Below, piece after piece: positions 27,521-36,048 of a stretch of DNA of 64,000 bases. The position numbers were made by a program, and so were the translations under genes. This stretch comes from Flavobacterium sp. SH_e. Its GTDB lineage: Bacteria; Bacteroidota; Bacteroidia; Flavobacteriales; Flavobacteriaceae. The DNA lies in assembly GCF_025717045.1 (NCBI RefSeq), contig NZ_JAOVZN010000005.1, positions 620,001 through 684,000 of the forward strand. The letters are read 5' to 3'. The notes beneath the pieces are model-generated. The model made no database searches, was not told the DNA's origin, and saw only the letters and a list, made by a program, of their open reading frames with translations. Within the stretch, counting starts at the first letter, position 1. Each line of letters starts with the position of its first letter.

Positions 27521-28069
27521 ATGTTAGATTTCAATTTTTCTCCGTTTCCTATAATAGAAACAGAGCGCTTAATTTTAGACAGAATTTCAGAAAAAGATGT
27601 AAAAGAAGTTTTTGAACTTCGTTCTAATCCTGAAACGATGAAATATATTCCGAGGCCTTTAGTAAAAAATTACGAAGATGCTTTGGAACATATTAATATG
27701 ATTAATGAAAAAATTGAAAACAATACTGGTATAAATTGGGGAATTAGACTTAAAGGCAATCCTAAATTACTAGGAATTATGGGTTTTTACAGAATGCAGC
27801 CTGAAAACTATCGTGCTGAAATAGGCTATATGCTTTCTCCTGATTTTCATGGAAAAGGAATTATTCCAGAAGCTGTAAACGAACTTATCAAATATGGCTT
27901 TGGAGATCTAAAACTGCATTCGATCGAGGCTGTAATTGATCCAAAAAATTATGCCTCAGAAAAAGTATTACAAAAATGCGGATTTGTAAAAGAAGCTCAT
28001 TTAAGAGAAGCCGAATTTTGGGAAGGAAAATTCCTTGACAAGGTAATTTATTCATTATTAGAAAAGTAA
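27521..28069 (+). CDS. GNAT acetyltransferase, RimJ/RimL type
   Basis: 182 residues. Family start IIETERLILDRISEKDVKEVFELR, acetyl-CoA loop in MLSPDFHGKGIIPEAVNELI, and the closing VIDPKNYASEKVLQKCGFVKEAHLREAEFW are those of RimJ/RimL-like protein or antibiotic acetyltransferases. Substrate unknown. It follows the mutarotase-like gene closely. Confidence 0.88.
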   Translation: MLDFNFSPFPIIETERLILDRISEKDVKEVFELRSNPETMKYIPRPLVKNYEDALEHINMINEKIENNTGINWGIRLKGNPKLLGIMGFYRMQPENYRAEIGYMLSPDFHGKGIIPEAVNELIKYGFGDLKLHSIEAVIDPKNYASEKVLQKCGFVKEAHLREAEFWEGKFLDKVIYSLLEK

Positions 28070-28123
28070 GATTTTATTCTTGTTAAATAGTCTTACAGAC
28101 AATAGATATAAAGCATTATGCGT

Positions 28124-28131
28124 TATATTTG
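28124..28131 (+). promoter_or_regulatory. -7 element for the DUF3575 gene
   Basis: TATATTTG followed by C, a full TAnnTTTG match 45 bases before the start codon at 28177. Confidence 0.5.
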
Positions 28132-28176
28132 CGCTCAAAATCAGCTAAAAAGCCGTTTTGAATCCAAAACATTTTT

Positions 28177-28731
28177 ATGAAAAAAATACCCGCCTTAATT
28201 GTTCTTCTATTCTGTATACAATTACACAGTCAGACTTTTGTAAAATTTAATGGTGCTACAGCCTTATTATTAGTTCCAAATATTGGAATTGAAACAAGCA
28301 TTGGAGAAAAAACTACCTTTAGCGCCGATGTGATGGCTTCTTTCTGGGAATCTTTCAATGGCCATAATCCTATGAAATTTGTCACTGTAACTCCAGAAGT
28401 TCGTTACCATTTTAAAGAAAAATATAATGGTTTTTATGCTGGAGCACATATAGGTGCAGATAAGTACGAATTACAAAAATGGAATTATTGGGACAGCAAT
28501 CACTATGAAGATGGTTTCGGTTACAGAATTGGAGCTACTGTTGGTTACAACTTAAAATTAAACGATAAATTTTTACTTGACTTTTTTGTAGGTGGCGGAT
28601 GGCATCAAGGGTTTTATCATGGATATTATAATGACGGAACTCCAGGCCGATATGAAAAAGCAGTTCACTGGAACAAAAGTGGCGAATGGCTTCCTTATCG
28701 TGGAGGTGTTATGATATCTTATAAATTATAA
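28177..28731 (+). CDS. DUF3575-type outer-membrane beta-barrel protein
   Basis: 184 residues with a signal peptide (MKKIPALIVLLFCIQLHSQ). The body alternates aromatic and polar residues as beta-barrel strands do. FNGATALLLVPNIGIETSIG at the N-terminus and GFGYRIGATVGYNLKL fit DUF3575. It ends in VMISYKL, a hydrophobic strand suited to outer-membrane insertion. Function unknown. It ends two bases before the convergent VF530 gene. Confidence 0.82.
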   Translation: MKKIPALIVLLFCIQLHSQTFVKFNGATALLLVPNIGIETSIGEKTTFSADVMASFWESFNGHNPMKFVTVTPEVRYHFKEKYNGFYAGAHIGADKYELQKWNYWDSNHYEDGFGYRIGATVGYNLKLNDKFLLDFFVGGGWHQGFYHGYYNDGTPGRYEKAVHWNKSGEWLPYRGGVMISYKL

Positions 28732-28733
28732 GA

Positions 28734-28958
28734 TCAGCTAAGCTTAGGAAGTGTTTTAATGTAAAGTTCTTCTACTTTTTTACGAGCCCAATCTGTTTTT
28801 CTTAAAAAAGTAAGACTTGATTTCACACTCGGGTTTGAATTAAAACATTTAATTGGAATTAATTCTCCTAAAGTATCAAAACCATAATAATCGACTAAAG
28901 TTTCGACAATTTTTTGAAGCGTAATTCCGTGAAGAGGATCTTTAGATTGGTTTTGCAT
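28734..28958 (-). CDS. VF530-family small DNA-binding-like protein
   Basis: 74 residues. [42 protein letters not shown] and KVEELYI are the family's hallmark segments (VF530, DUF2132). The solved relative has a DNA-binding-like helical fold, but its role is not known. Single gene, tail-to-tail with the DUF3575 gene. Confidence 0.88.
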   Translation of the reverse strand: MQNQSKDPLHGITLQKIVETLVDYYGFDTLGELIPIKCFNSNPSVKSSLTFLRKTDWARKKVEELYIKTLPKLS

Positions 28959-28983
28959 TTTATACTTTTTAAATAATAAATCA

Positions 28984-29015
28984 AAAAGACCGTACTATGA
29001 AAAGTACGGTCTTTT
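28984..29015 (-). terminator. Terminator of the outer-membrane protein gene
   Basis: AAAAGACCGTACT and AGTACGGTCTTTT form a perfect 13-bp stem with a six-base loop and a T-run. It lies downstream of the gene at 29067. Confidence 0.88.
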
Positions 29016-29066
29016 CTTTTGTAAAATTACTAAATTGAATTTTACGATAATCAAATAAAGAATAAA

Positions 29067-29705
29067 TTAGAATACGAATTTAAATCCAACAGAAATAGGC
29101 GAAGTCAAATTTGGGTTGCTTCCCGCTAAAGCTGTATTATAAAACGGATCTACATTTGCAACGTGTGCTAAACCAAAATTGGTAACTGTAGTTTTGTCTC
29201 CAGTTTTAGGATCAATAGTTGTTGATGTAAAGTTTGCTAAATCATAAGAGAACTCTACAGAGAAATTTTTTGTTACAAAATAATCCAAACCACCAGATAA
29301 AGACACCCCAACTTGGTTTACTTTTAATTCACTTTCTTTCTCCTTACCTGTAATAATTGGCACAGCTACCTGTCCAAAGAAATAAAGTGAACTTGCAATG
29401 TTCCAATATTTTCTCACTAAAGGCTGAGCAACAATTAAATCTGTTTTAGCCGCTGTTCCTGCATCAGAATCAGCTTTAATATTAATATACCCAACTGCTG
29501 CACCTACTGCAACTGAAGGCGTAACAAACGTTCCAACAATTGGCAATACTGATAAAGTGGTGTTTTTAGCATCTGCTGTTTTAGTCTGTTGATATCCAAA
29601 TTGCGATGTTACAAACCAAGCTCCTTTTAGTCCTTGAGTTGAATCTTGAGCTTTAGCAGTTAAACCGATTAATACCATACTCACTAATGTTACAATCTTT
29701 TTCAT
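29067..29705 (-). CDS. Outer-membrane beta-barrel protein
   Basis: 212 residues with signal peptide MKKIVTLVSMVLIGLTAKA. Alternating strand pattern, with the closing PISVGFKFVF ending in Phe as outer-membrane barrels do. Similar in style to the porin-like proteins of 20-25 kDa common in Flavobacteria. No specific ligand can be read. Divergent from smpB. Confidence 0.82.
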   Translation of the reverse strand: MKKIVTLVSMVLIGLTAKAQDSTQGLKGAWFVTSQFGYQQTKTADAKNTTLSVLPIVGTFVTPSVAVGAAVGYINIKADSDAGTAAKTDLIVAQPLVRKYWNIASSLYFFGQVAVPIITGKEKESELKVNQVGVSLSGGLDYFVTKNFSVEFSYDLANFTSTTIDPKTGDKTTVTNFGLAHVANVDPFYNTALAGSNPNLTSPISVGFKFVF

Positions 29706-29831
29706 TTTAATTTTGTTTTTTAATTACATGACAAACTTAGAAGTAAGCTTTTCTGCTGGAGCTGATTAAAATCATAGATTAAAAAAAAACTTTAATTATC
29801 TTAGCCATCATAAAATTTTTCAATTTTGTCT

Positions 29832-29839
29832 TACATTTG
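29832..29839 (+). promoter_or_regulatory. -7 element five bases before smpB ATG
   Basis: TACATTTG matches TAnnTTTG and is followed by CAGCT then ATG. The predicted start of transcription coincides with the start codon, so the smpB message may be leaderless. No -33 TTG at standard spacing. Confidence 0.5.
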
Positions 29840-29844
29840 CAGCT

Positions 29845-30300
29845 ATGATAAAATCAGTCAATATACTTAACAAAAGAGCGCGATTCGATTACGAAATAAT
29901 CGATACATATACTGCTGGAATTGTTTTAGCAGGTACCGAAATAAAATCTATACGTTTAGGAAAAGCAAATATCACAGAAAGCTTTTGTGAATTTAGTGGC
30001 ATGGAACTTTTTGCCATTAACACTTACATTGAAGAGTATTCCTTTGGAAATCAGTTCAATCATAAATCTAGAAGCGAACGAAAACTTCTTCTTAATAAGA
30101 AAGAATTAAAAACACTTCATAAAAGTGTTCAAGCTAAAGGACTTACTATTATTCCTTTAAAATTATTTACAAATGAGAAAGGATTAGCCAAATTACAGAT
30201 TGGCCTTTGTAAAGGAAAGAAAAACTACGATAAGCGTGAATCTCTAAAAGAACAAGATACTAAACGAGATTTAGACCGTATTAAAAAAGCTTTTAATTAA
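29845..30300 (+). CDS. smpB: SsrA-binding protein SmpB
   Basis: 151 residues. NKRARFDYEIIDTYTAGIVL, GTEIKSIRLGKANI and the C-terminal KGKKNYDKRESLKEQDTKRD are the defining SmpB segments; the basic tail mimics the tRNA anticodon arm in the ribosome. SmpB delivers tmRNA to stalled ribosomes. The window contains no tmRNA gene. Single gene with a terminator that overlaps its own stop codon. Confidence 0.97.
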   Translation: MIKSVNILNKRARFDYEIIDTYTAGIVLAGTEIKSIRLGKANITESFCEFSGMELFAINTYIEEYSFGNQFNHKSRSERKLLLNKKELKTLHKSVQAKGLTIIPLKLFTNEKGLAKLQIGLCKGKKNYDKRESLKEQDTKRDLDRIKKAFN

Positions 30301-30314
30301 AAAAGCTTTTTTAA
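30283..30314 (+). terminator. Terminator overlapping the smpB stop
   Basis: AAAAAAGCTTTT before and AAAAGCTTTTTT after the stop codon form a long A-T-rich stem around AATT, followed by TTTTT. Confidence 0.7.
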
Positions 30315-30384
30315 TTTTTACCTAAACTTCTATTTATTAATATTTTATAGTTATTTTTACCTATAACCAATTTAACTGTAAAAT

Positions 30385-31023
30385 ATGAAAAAGTACTTCG
30401 TTTTGTTTTTCGCTATTGCAGCGTTATCAAGCTGTGGCAGTAATACTTCTATTGTAAACAGCTGGAGAGATCCTGACGTTACTATTACTCAGGAACATTT
30501 TAAAAAAGTTTTGGTTGTTGCTTTAGTCAAAGATGAAGCCTCGAGAAGAATTACCGAGAACAGAATTGCTGCGAGTAATCCAGTATTCAAAACTTCTTAT
30601 CAATATCTTAATGCAACTTCACAATTAACGCAAGAACAAAAACTAAAAATTTTACAAGACGAGAACTTTGACGGCGTTGTCAGTATGCGTTTAGTCAGCA
30701 AAGAAAAAGAAGTTAATTACGTTCCGGGCACTTACACAGGAATGTATTACGGCGGATTTGACGGAATGTATACAGGAATGTACGGATATGGATTTGGAAA
30801 CTGGTACGGAATGTACTCTCCTGCCTTCTATGATCCAGGATATTACCAAGAAACTACATCTTATATGGTAGAGACCAATGTATTTTCTTTAAAACAAAAC
30901 AAATTAATTTGGACAGGAACAACAGAATCTCAATATGTTACCGATTTAGGCCAAACTGTTGATGCAATTATGCAGGCGGTTGTAAAAGAAATGAGAAAAG
31001 ACGGTTCGCTTCCGCCAAACTAA
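30385..31023 (+). CDS. Lipoprotein with a Gly-Met-Tyr-rich segment (DUF4136-like)
   Basis: 212 residues. The lipobox ALSSC follows a short hydrophobic stretch. N-terminal SIVNSWRDPDVT and the C-terminal ETNVFSLKQNKLIWTGTTES are of the kind seen in DUF4136-like lipoproteins. In the middle (about residues 112-150) lies a low-complexity stretch built from TGMYYGGFDGMYTGMYGYG and similar units, rich in Gly, Met and Tyr. That could be an exposed flexible loop or a metal-binding Met patch. Role unknown. The gene is monocistronic with a strong terminator. Confidence 0.75.
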   Translation: MKKYFVLFFAIAALSSCGSNTSIVNSWRDPDVTITQEHFKKVLVVALVKDEASRRITENRIAASNPVFKTSYQYLNATSQLTQEQKLKILQDENFDGVVSMRLVSKEKEVNYVPGTYTGMYYGGFDGMYTGMYGYGFGNWYGMYSPAFYDPGYYQETTSYMVETNVFSLKQNKLIWTGTTESQYVTDLGQTVDAIMQAVVKEMRKDGSLPPN

Positions 31024-31031
31024 AATATCAA

Positions 31032-31059
31032 AAAAGCAGTATTCTTAAATGCTGCTTTT
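31032..31059 (+). terminator. Terminator after the DUF4136-like lipoprotein gene
   Basis: AAAAGCAGTATT and AATGCTGCTTTT form a 12-bp stem (one G-U pair) with a CTTA loop, then CTTTTA. Confidence 0.9.
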
Positions 31060-31109
31060 CTTTTATTTAAAAAATTGACTATTTTTGTCAAGACTAAATT
31101 TTTCATAAA

Positions 31110-32159
31110 ATGAAATCGCTTTTAAAAAATGCTAGAGAACAAAAAGGATTAAAAACTCGTGAGTTAGCTCAGCTTGCGGGTATTGATCAAGCTTTGATTA
31201 GTAAATTTGAATCTGGCACTCGAAAACCCACCAAAGATCAGATAATCAAACTTTCTCAACTACTAGAAATTGATTATGAGACTTTAATGATTTCTTGGCT
31301 TAAGGAAAAGATTCTTTATGAAATTGGTGATGATGATCTTGCTCTAAAAGCATTAAAAGTTGCCGAAGACGAAATTAAGTACAATAAAACGGTTTCGAAT
31401 CTTAAATTATCTACTTCATTAGAAAAAATTCTAAAAGAAATTGATACTTTAAAGGAAAAATTAGATTCTTACCGTCAGTACGACAGTTTTAAAATTAAAC
31501 AAGCTCTCGAATTAGAATACACTTTTGAAAGTAATAGAATTGAAGGAAACACCATGACACTTCGTGAAACAGATATGGTTATCAATGAAGGTTTGACAAT
31601 TTCTGGAAAAAGTATGAGGGAACATTTGGAAGCCATTAACCATCAAGAAGCTATTGGTTTTATAAAAGAATTAATGAGTAAAAGCAATTCATTAAATGAA
31701 CGTGATCTTTTGTCTATTCATAATTTAATACTTCGAGGAATTATTCCAGAAGATGCTGGACGTTACAGAAAAGTTCAGGTCATGATACAAGGAAGTACGC
31801 ATATGCCTCCCCAAGCTTTAATGGTTCCACAAGAAATGGAGGAATACTTTATTTGGTACGAAATCAATAAAAATAAATTGCATCCTATTATCCTTGCAGC
31901 CGAAATGCATGAACGTTTAGTTACAATTCATCCTTTTATAGATGGAAATGGCAGAACTTCGAGATTAATAATGAATTTAATTCTAATGCAAAAAGGGTAT
32001 CCTATTGCTAACATTAAAGGTGATTATGAAACTCGAATGCAATATTATCAGTCTTTAGAAATCGCTCAAACCAAAAAAGACAAAGAAGATTTTTTTCTGT
32101 TTATAGCTCAAAAAGAAAAAGAAAGTCTAGAAAGATACATTTCAATTCTTACGCAATAA
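31110..32159 (+). CDS. Helix-turn-helix/Fic fusion protein (AMPylase-type)
   Basis: 349 residues. Residues 1-60 are an XRE-type helix-turn-helix (TRELAQLAGIDQALISKFES). A linker helix leads to a Fic domain with the complete catalytic motif HPFIDGNGRTSR (His274). Upstream lies the inhibitory helix SNRIEG (Ser141, Glu145), matching the [ST]xxxE[GN] self-inhibition motif placed N-terminally (class II). By family it should transfer AMP to a target protein, held off by its own Glu. The DNA-binding domain suggests autoregulation. A -7 element TATTTTTG lies at 31080-31087. No separate antitoxin is present. Confidence 0.9.
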   Translation: MKSLLKNAREQKGLKTRELAQLAGIDQALISKFESGTRKPTKDQIIKLSQLLEIDYETLMISWLKEKILYEIGDDDLALKALKVAEDEIKYNKTVSNLKLSTSLEKILKEIDTLKEKLDSYRQYDSFKIKQALELEYTFESNRIEGNTMTLRETDMVINEGLTISGKSMREHLEAINHQEAIGFIKELMSKSNSLNERDLLSIHNLILRGIIPEDAGRYRKVQVMIQGSTHMPPQALMVPQEMEEYFIWYEINKNKLHPIILAAEMHERLVTIHPFIDGNGRTSRLIMNLILMQKGYPIANIKGDYETRMQYYQSLEIAQTKKDKEDFFLFIAQKEKESLERYISILTQ

Positions 32160-32183
32160 AAAAGCCCGCTTAAAACGGGCTTT
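32158..32183. terminator. Bidirectional terminator between the Fic gene and pcm
   Basis: AAAGCCCG pairs with CGGGCTTT around a seven-base loop with A and T runs at the sides. Confidence 0.85.
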
Positions 32184-32187
32184 CTCA

Positions 32188-32829
32188 TTAATTTTTATCT
32201 TCTAATAAAGGAACAAATCTAAATTCTCCAAACTCATGTTTTTCGAATTGAGTTTCATTTTTTCTGATTAATAAAGTCATAATCTGAACATCTTCTCCAA
32301 GCGGAATAACAAGTCTTCCTCCTATTTTTAATTGAGCCATTAACGGCTGCGGAATAAATGGTGCGCCCGCCGTAACTATAATACTATCAAACGGAGCAAA
32401 ATTTGGCAATCCTTTGTAACCATCTCCAAAAGAAACATGCTTTGGACGAATGTTTAATTTTGGAAACAAATTCGATGTTGTTTTAAATAATTCACTTTGT
32501 CTTTCGACCGTAAATACTTTAGCGCCTAGCATAAACAAAACAGCAGTCTGATAACCAGAACCTGTCCCGATTTCTAAAACTTTGTGATCTTTCTTAATTT
32601 CAAGTAATTGCGACTGAAAAGCCACTGTATATGGCTGAGAAATGGTCTGTCCCGCACCAATAGGAAATGCTTTATCTTGATAGGCAAAATCTTCAAAACT
32701 TGAATTCAAAAAAAGGTGTCTCGGGATTTTTTTTATCGCATCCAAAACCGCTCTATCAGTAATTCCTTTTTGCTCTAAAGTTGTTACTAATTGATTACGA
32801 AGTCCTTGATGTTTAGCTGTATCTTTCAA
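32188..32829 (-). CDS. pcm: Protein-L-isoaspartate O-methyltransferase
   Basis: 213 residues. SAM-binding motif VLEIGTGSGYQTAVLFMLG, preceded by the family's AFPIGAGQTISQPYTVAFQ, and the later DSIIVTAGAPFIPQPLMAQL. It methylates isoaspartyl residues in aged proteins to start their repair. Single gene, convergent with the Fic gene. Confidence 0.95.
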   Translation of the reverse strand: MKDTAKHQGLRNQLVTTLEQKGITDRAVLDAIKKIPRHLFLNSSFEDFAYQDKAFPIGAGQTISQPYTVAFQSQLLEIKKDHKVLEIGTGSGYQTAVLFMLGAKVFTVERQSELFKTTSNLFPKLNIRPKHVSFGDGYKGLPNFAPFDSIIVTAGAPFIPQPLMAQLKIGGRLVIPLGEDVQIMTLLIRKNETQFEKHEFGEFRFVPLLEDKN

Positions 32830-32948
32830 AATGGGTAGGTTTTATTTTGGCAAAAATAAGAAAACAAATTATCAAAAGTCAACTACTTTTTTATGATTTA
32901 ATTTCTATTTTTGATTTATGCACTAACCTAAATGAATTCTAATATTTT

Positions 32949-33950
32949 ATGAAAAAAACTATACTTGCCTTATCTCTACTTTTTTCACTAATGGGGATTT
33001 TAAAATCCTTTTTTTTTGTCTTTTATGATTTTGAAGATGTTACGGCATTTTTAAATTTTATACTACTAGATATTCAGCCATATGGCTTCGCAGGAATGGA
33101 TATTTATATCCCTAGACACGTAATTCATGGCGCTTCAGGCGGCACTATTTCACTGGGACTTGTAAATTTCTTTTTTATTTTAACTTTCCTTTTAGGCACT
33201 TTAATTTATTATTTTTCAAAATACAAAGAAACCAAACTGTTAGCTTTCAATTATTGTCTAGTTTTTTTAGATTCTATAACAAAGATAATCTCTTTTATTA
33301 TTTTTTTTAATTTGGAAAAACTAAATATTTACAGTGTTTCTTATATAACAATGACGCTATTTTACATTTTCATCTCCTATCAGTTCCTAACCAAAGAGCT
33401 AAACCCTAAAGGAATTGAAGATAATATTCAAACAACTGAAAATGTACTTGAAAACGCATCAAACACAAAACGCTTTTTAAACTTATTCATCGATTCTTTC
33501 ATTATACTTGCAATTGTATTTGGATATATTGAATACGCAGATCGACGTAACGACATAATGACTTTTTTCGGCTATTTCAAAAGTGCTTTTGGTGAACAAT
33601 ATGCTGGAATAGTATTCTTTTGGACCGTTAAATTTATATATTATCTATTATTTGAATCTATTTTTAAAACCACACCGGCAAAATTTATAACATCATGTTA
33701 TATAACAGACGAAGAAGGAAATTCACCAAATTTTCAAATGATTTTGAAACGAACATTACTTCGATTTATTCCGTTTGAAAGTTTCTCATTTTTGCTTGGA
33801 AAAAATTTACACGATGATTATTCAGACACTTATGTTGTCAATAAAAAAACAGATCGCAAAATTGAAGATCGATATACACAATTTTTAATAATCTCATTCG
33901 GAATACTTTTAGTTGTATACTTCACTATGTTTAAGAGAGATTTTTATTAA
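32949..33950 (+). CDS. RDD-family membrane protein
   Basis: 333 residues. About four N-terminal membrane helices (residues 5-160) precede an RDD domain that begins at KRFLNLFIDSFIILAIVFGY and includes TPAKFITSCYITDEEG and ILKRTLLRFIPFE. RDD proteins are implicated in ion or small-molecule transport, but roles vary. A -7 element TATTTTTG lies at 32906-32913. Single gene as far as I can see; lower GC and a poorer family signature than its neighbours. Confidence 0.82.
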   Translation: MKKTILALSLLFSLMGILKSFFFVFYDFEDVTAFLNFILLDIQPYGFAGMDIYIPRHVIHGASGGTISLGLVNFFFILTFLLGTLIYYFSKYKETKLLAFNYCLVFLDSITKIISFIIFFNLEKLNIYSVSYITMTLFYIFISYQFLTKELNPKGIEDNIQTTENVLENASNTKRFLNLFIDSFIILAIVFGYIEYADRRNDIMTFFGYFKSAFGEQYAGIVFFWTVKFIYYLLFESIFKTTPAKFITSCYITDEEGNSPNFQMILKRTLLRFIPFESFSFLLGKNLHDDYSDTYVVNKKTDRKIEDRYTQFLIISFGILLVVYFTMFKRDFY

Positions 33951-34060
33951 TTAATAAAAACACAAGTAAGATTGATTTAAATTATCAAATCACGAAATCT
34001 TTGTAGCATTCATTTTCACGTTCAACAAATAAATTATATTTTTGTTTAAAATACATTCTC

Positions 34061-35026
34061 ATGTTAAAAGTAGGAGTTTTAGGTGCTGGTCATCTTGGTA
34101 AAATACATTTACGCTTATTACAACAATCTGACAAATACGAATTAGTTGGATTTTACGACGAAAATCAAGAAAATGCCGAAAGAATCTCAAAAGAGTTTGG
34201 CTATAAAAACTTCAGCACAATTGCAAAACTTATTCACGCTGTCGACGTGATTGATATTGTAACTCCAACACTTTCGCACTACAAATGTGCAAAGGTTGCG
34301 ATCAAATCTGGAAAACATATCTTTATTGAAAAACCAATTGCCAATACTGTAGAAGAAGCTGAAGAAATTATTGCTTTAGCAAAAGAATACAATGTTAAAG
34401 GACAAGTTGGTCACGTAGAGCGTTTTAATCCCGCTTTTATTGCTACAAAAAACATGATCGAAAACCCGATGTTTATAGAAACGCATCGTTTGGCCGAATT
34501 TAATCCGCGTGGTACAGACGTTCCTGTGGTTTTAGATTTAATGATTCATGATATTGATGCTATTTTAAGCGTTGTAAATTCAAAAGTAAAAGATATTCAC
34601 GCCAGCGGTGTATCTGTAATTAGCGACACGCCAGATATCGCCAATGCTAGAATCGAATTCGAAAATGGCTGTGTTGCCAATTTAACGGCAAGCAGAATTT
34701 CGTTAAAAAATATGCGTAAATCACGTTTCTTTCAAAAAGACGCTTACATTTCTGTTGACTTTTTAGAAAAGAAATGCGAAGTAGTGCGTATGAAAGATGC
34801 GCCAGAAGTTCCTGGAGATTTTGATATGATTCTTCAAAATGCTGAAGGTGTAAAAAAACAAATCTATTTCACTAATCCAGATGTTGAGCAAAATAATGCT
34901 ATTTTGGACGAATTAGAATCTTTTGCAAATGCAATTAATACAGATACTACGCCAGTTGTAACACTTGAGCAAGCTACAGATGCTTTGCGTGTGGCTTATC
35001 AAATTATTGATTGTTTCGATAAATAA
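34061..35026 (+). CDS. Gfo/Idh/MocA-family oxidoreductase
   Basis: 321 residues. NAD-binding motif GVLGAGHLGKIHLRLL, then FIEKPIANTVEEAEEII (the EKP motif of the family) and GQVGHVERFNPAF. It belongs to NAD(P)-dependent sugar or cyclic-polyol dehydrogenases; the substrate cannot be told. A -7 element TATTTTTG lies at 34037-34044. It lies upstream of a 3-hydroxybutyryl-CoA dehydrogenase gene, separated by a hairpin repeat. Confidence 0.88.
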   Translation: MLKVGVLGAGHLGKIHLRLLQQSDKYELVGFYDENQENAERISKEFGYKNFSTIAKLIHAVDVIDIVTPTLSHYKCAKVAIKSGKHIFIEKPIANTVEEAEEIIALAKEYNVKGQVGHVERFNPAFIATKNMIENPMFIETHRLAEFNPRGTDVPVVLDLMIHDIDAILSVVNSKVKDIHASGVSVISDTPDIANARIEFENGCVANLTASRISLKNMRKSRFFQKDAYISVDFLEKKCEVVRMKDAPEVPGDFDMILQNAEGVKKQIYFTNPDVEQNNAILDELESFANAINTDTTPVVTLEQATDALRVAYQIIDCFDK

Positions 35027-35048
35027 TTTAAAGAATTTTAAAAATAAA

Positions 35049-35092
35049 ATTAGCCACGAAATTCGCGATAAAATTGTGAATTCGTGGCTAAA
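35049..35092. repeat. TAGCCACGAA hairpin repeat
   Basis: AATTAGCCACGAA and TTCGTGGCTAAATT form an almost perfect hairpin around an 18-base loop. Related to the CCACgAATT repeats in the argB-argE spacer. No T-run follows. Confidence 0.65.
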
Positions 35093-35120
35093 TTGTAAAA
35101 TATAATATATTAAAAGTAAT

Positions 35121-36008
35121 ATGAAAACAATAGCTGTAATTGGTGCAGGAACAATGGGGAACGGAATTGCGCATACTTTTGCACAAAGCGGATTTACTGT
35201 AAAATTAATCGATGTTTCTGAAAAATCATTAGATAAAGGAATGGCAACTATTGCGGCAAACTTAGATCGTATGCTGTCTAAAGGAACTATTACTCAGGAA
35301 GATGTTGCCAAAACAATCACGAATATTATTACTTATACAGATATTAAAGATGGTGTTGTTGGCGTAGATTTAGTAGTTGAAGCTGCAACTGAAAATGTTG
35401 AATTAAAACTAAACATCTTCAAACAATTAAACGAATATTGCTCACACAATACGATTTTAGCAACCAATACTTCTTCAATTTCAATTACACAAATTGGAGC
35501 TGTTGTAGCACATCCTGAACGCGTTATTGGAATGCACTTTATGAATCCAGTGCCTATTATGAAATTAGTTGAAATCATCCGCGGATACAATACAAGCGAT
35601 GAAGTAACTAAAATCATCATGACTTTATCTGAGAAATTAGGTAAAGTTCCTGTTGAAGTAAACGATTATCCAGGTTTCGTAGCAAACAGAATTTTAATGC
35701 CAATGCTAAACGAAGCAATTGAAACTTTATATAATGGTGTTGCTGGAGTTTACGAAATTGATACCGTAATGAAATTAGGAATGGGACACCCAATGGGACC
35801 ATTACAATTGGCCGATTTCATTGGTCTTGACGTTTGTTTAGCAATCTTAAATGTAATGTACGACGGATTCAAAAATCCTAAATATGCTCCTTGCCCACTT
35901 CTAGTAAATATGGTTAGAGCTGGAAAACTTGGAGTTAAATCTGGCGAAGGTTTTTATGATTACAGCGAAAGCAAAAAAGCAGAGAAAATCTCGAAGCAGT
36001 TTATCTAG
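35121..36008 (+). CDS. hbd: 3-hydroxybutyryl-CoA dehydrogenase
   Basis: 295 residues. Rossmann motif AVIGAGTMGNGIAHTFAQSGF, then the family signature DYPGFVANRILMPMLNEAI and GLGMGHPMGPL-type MKLGMGHPMGPLQLADFIGL. It oxidises or reduces 3-hydroxyacyl-CoA with NAD(P). Context (no thiolase or crotonase nearby) does not show the pathway. Confidence 0.93.
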   Translation: MKTIAVIGAGTMGNGIAHTFAQSGFTVKLIDVSEKSLDKGMATIAANLDRMLSKGTITQEDVAKTITNIITYTDIKDGVVGVDLVVEAATENVELKLNIFKQLNEYCSHNTILATNTSSISITQIGAVVAHPERVIGMHFMNPVPIMKLVEIIRGYNTSDEVTKIIMTLSEKLGKVPVEVNDYPGFVANRILMPMLNEAIETLYNGVAGVYEIDTVMKLGMGHPMGPLQLADFIGLDVCLAILNVMYDGFKNPKYAPCPLLVNMVRAGKLGVKSGEGFYDYSESKKAEKISKQFI

Positions 36009-36048
36009 GATTTCCATTTCAAAAGTAAGTTTACTTTTCGTATAAAAT

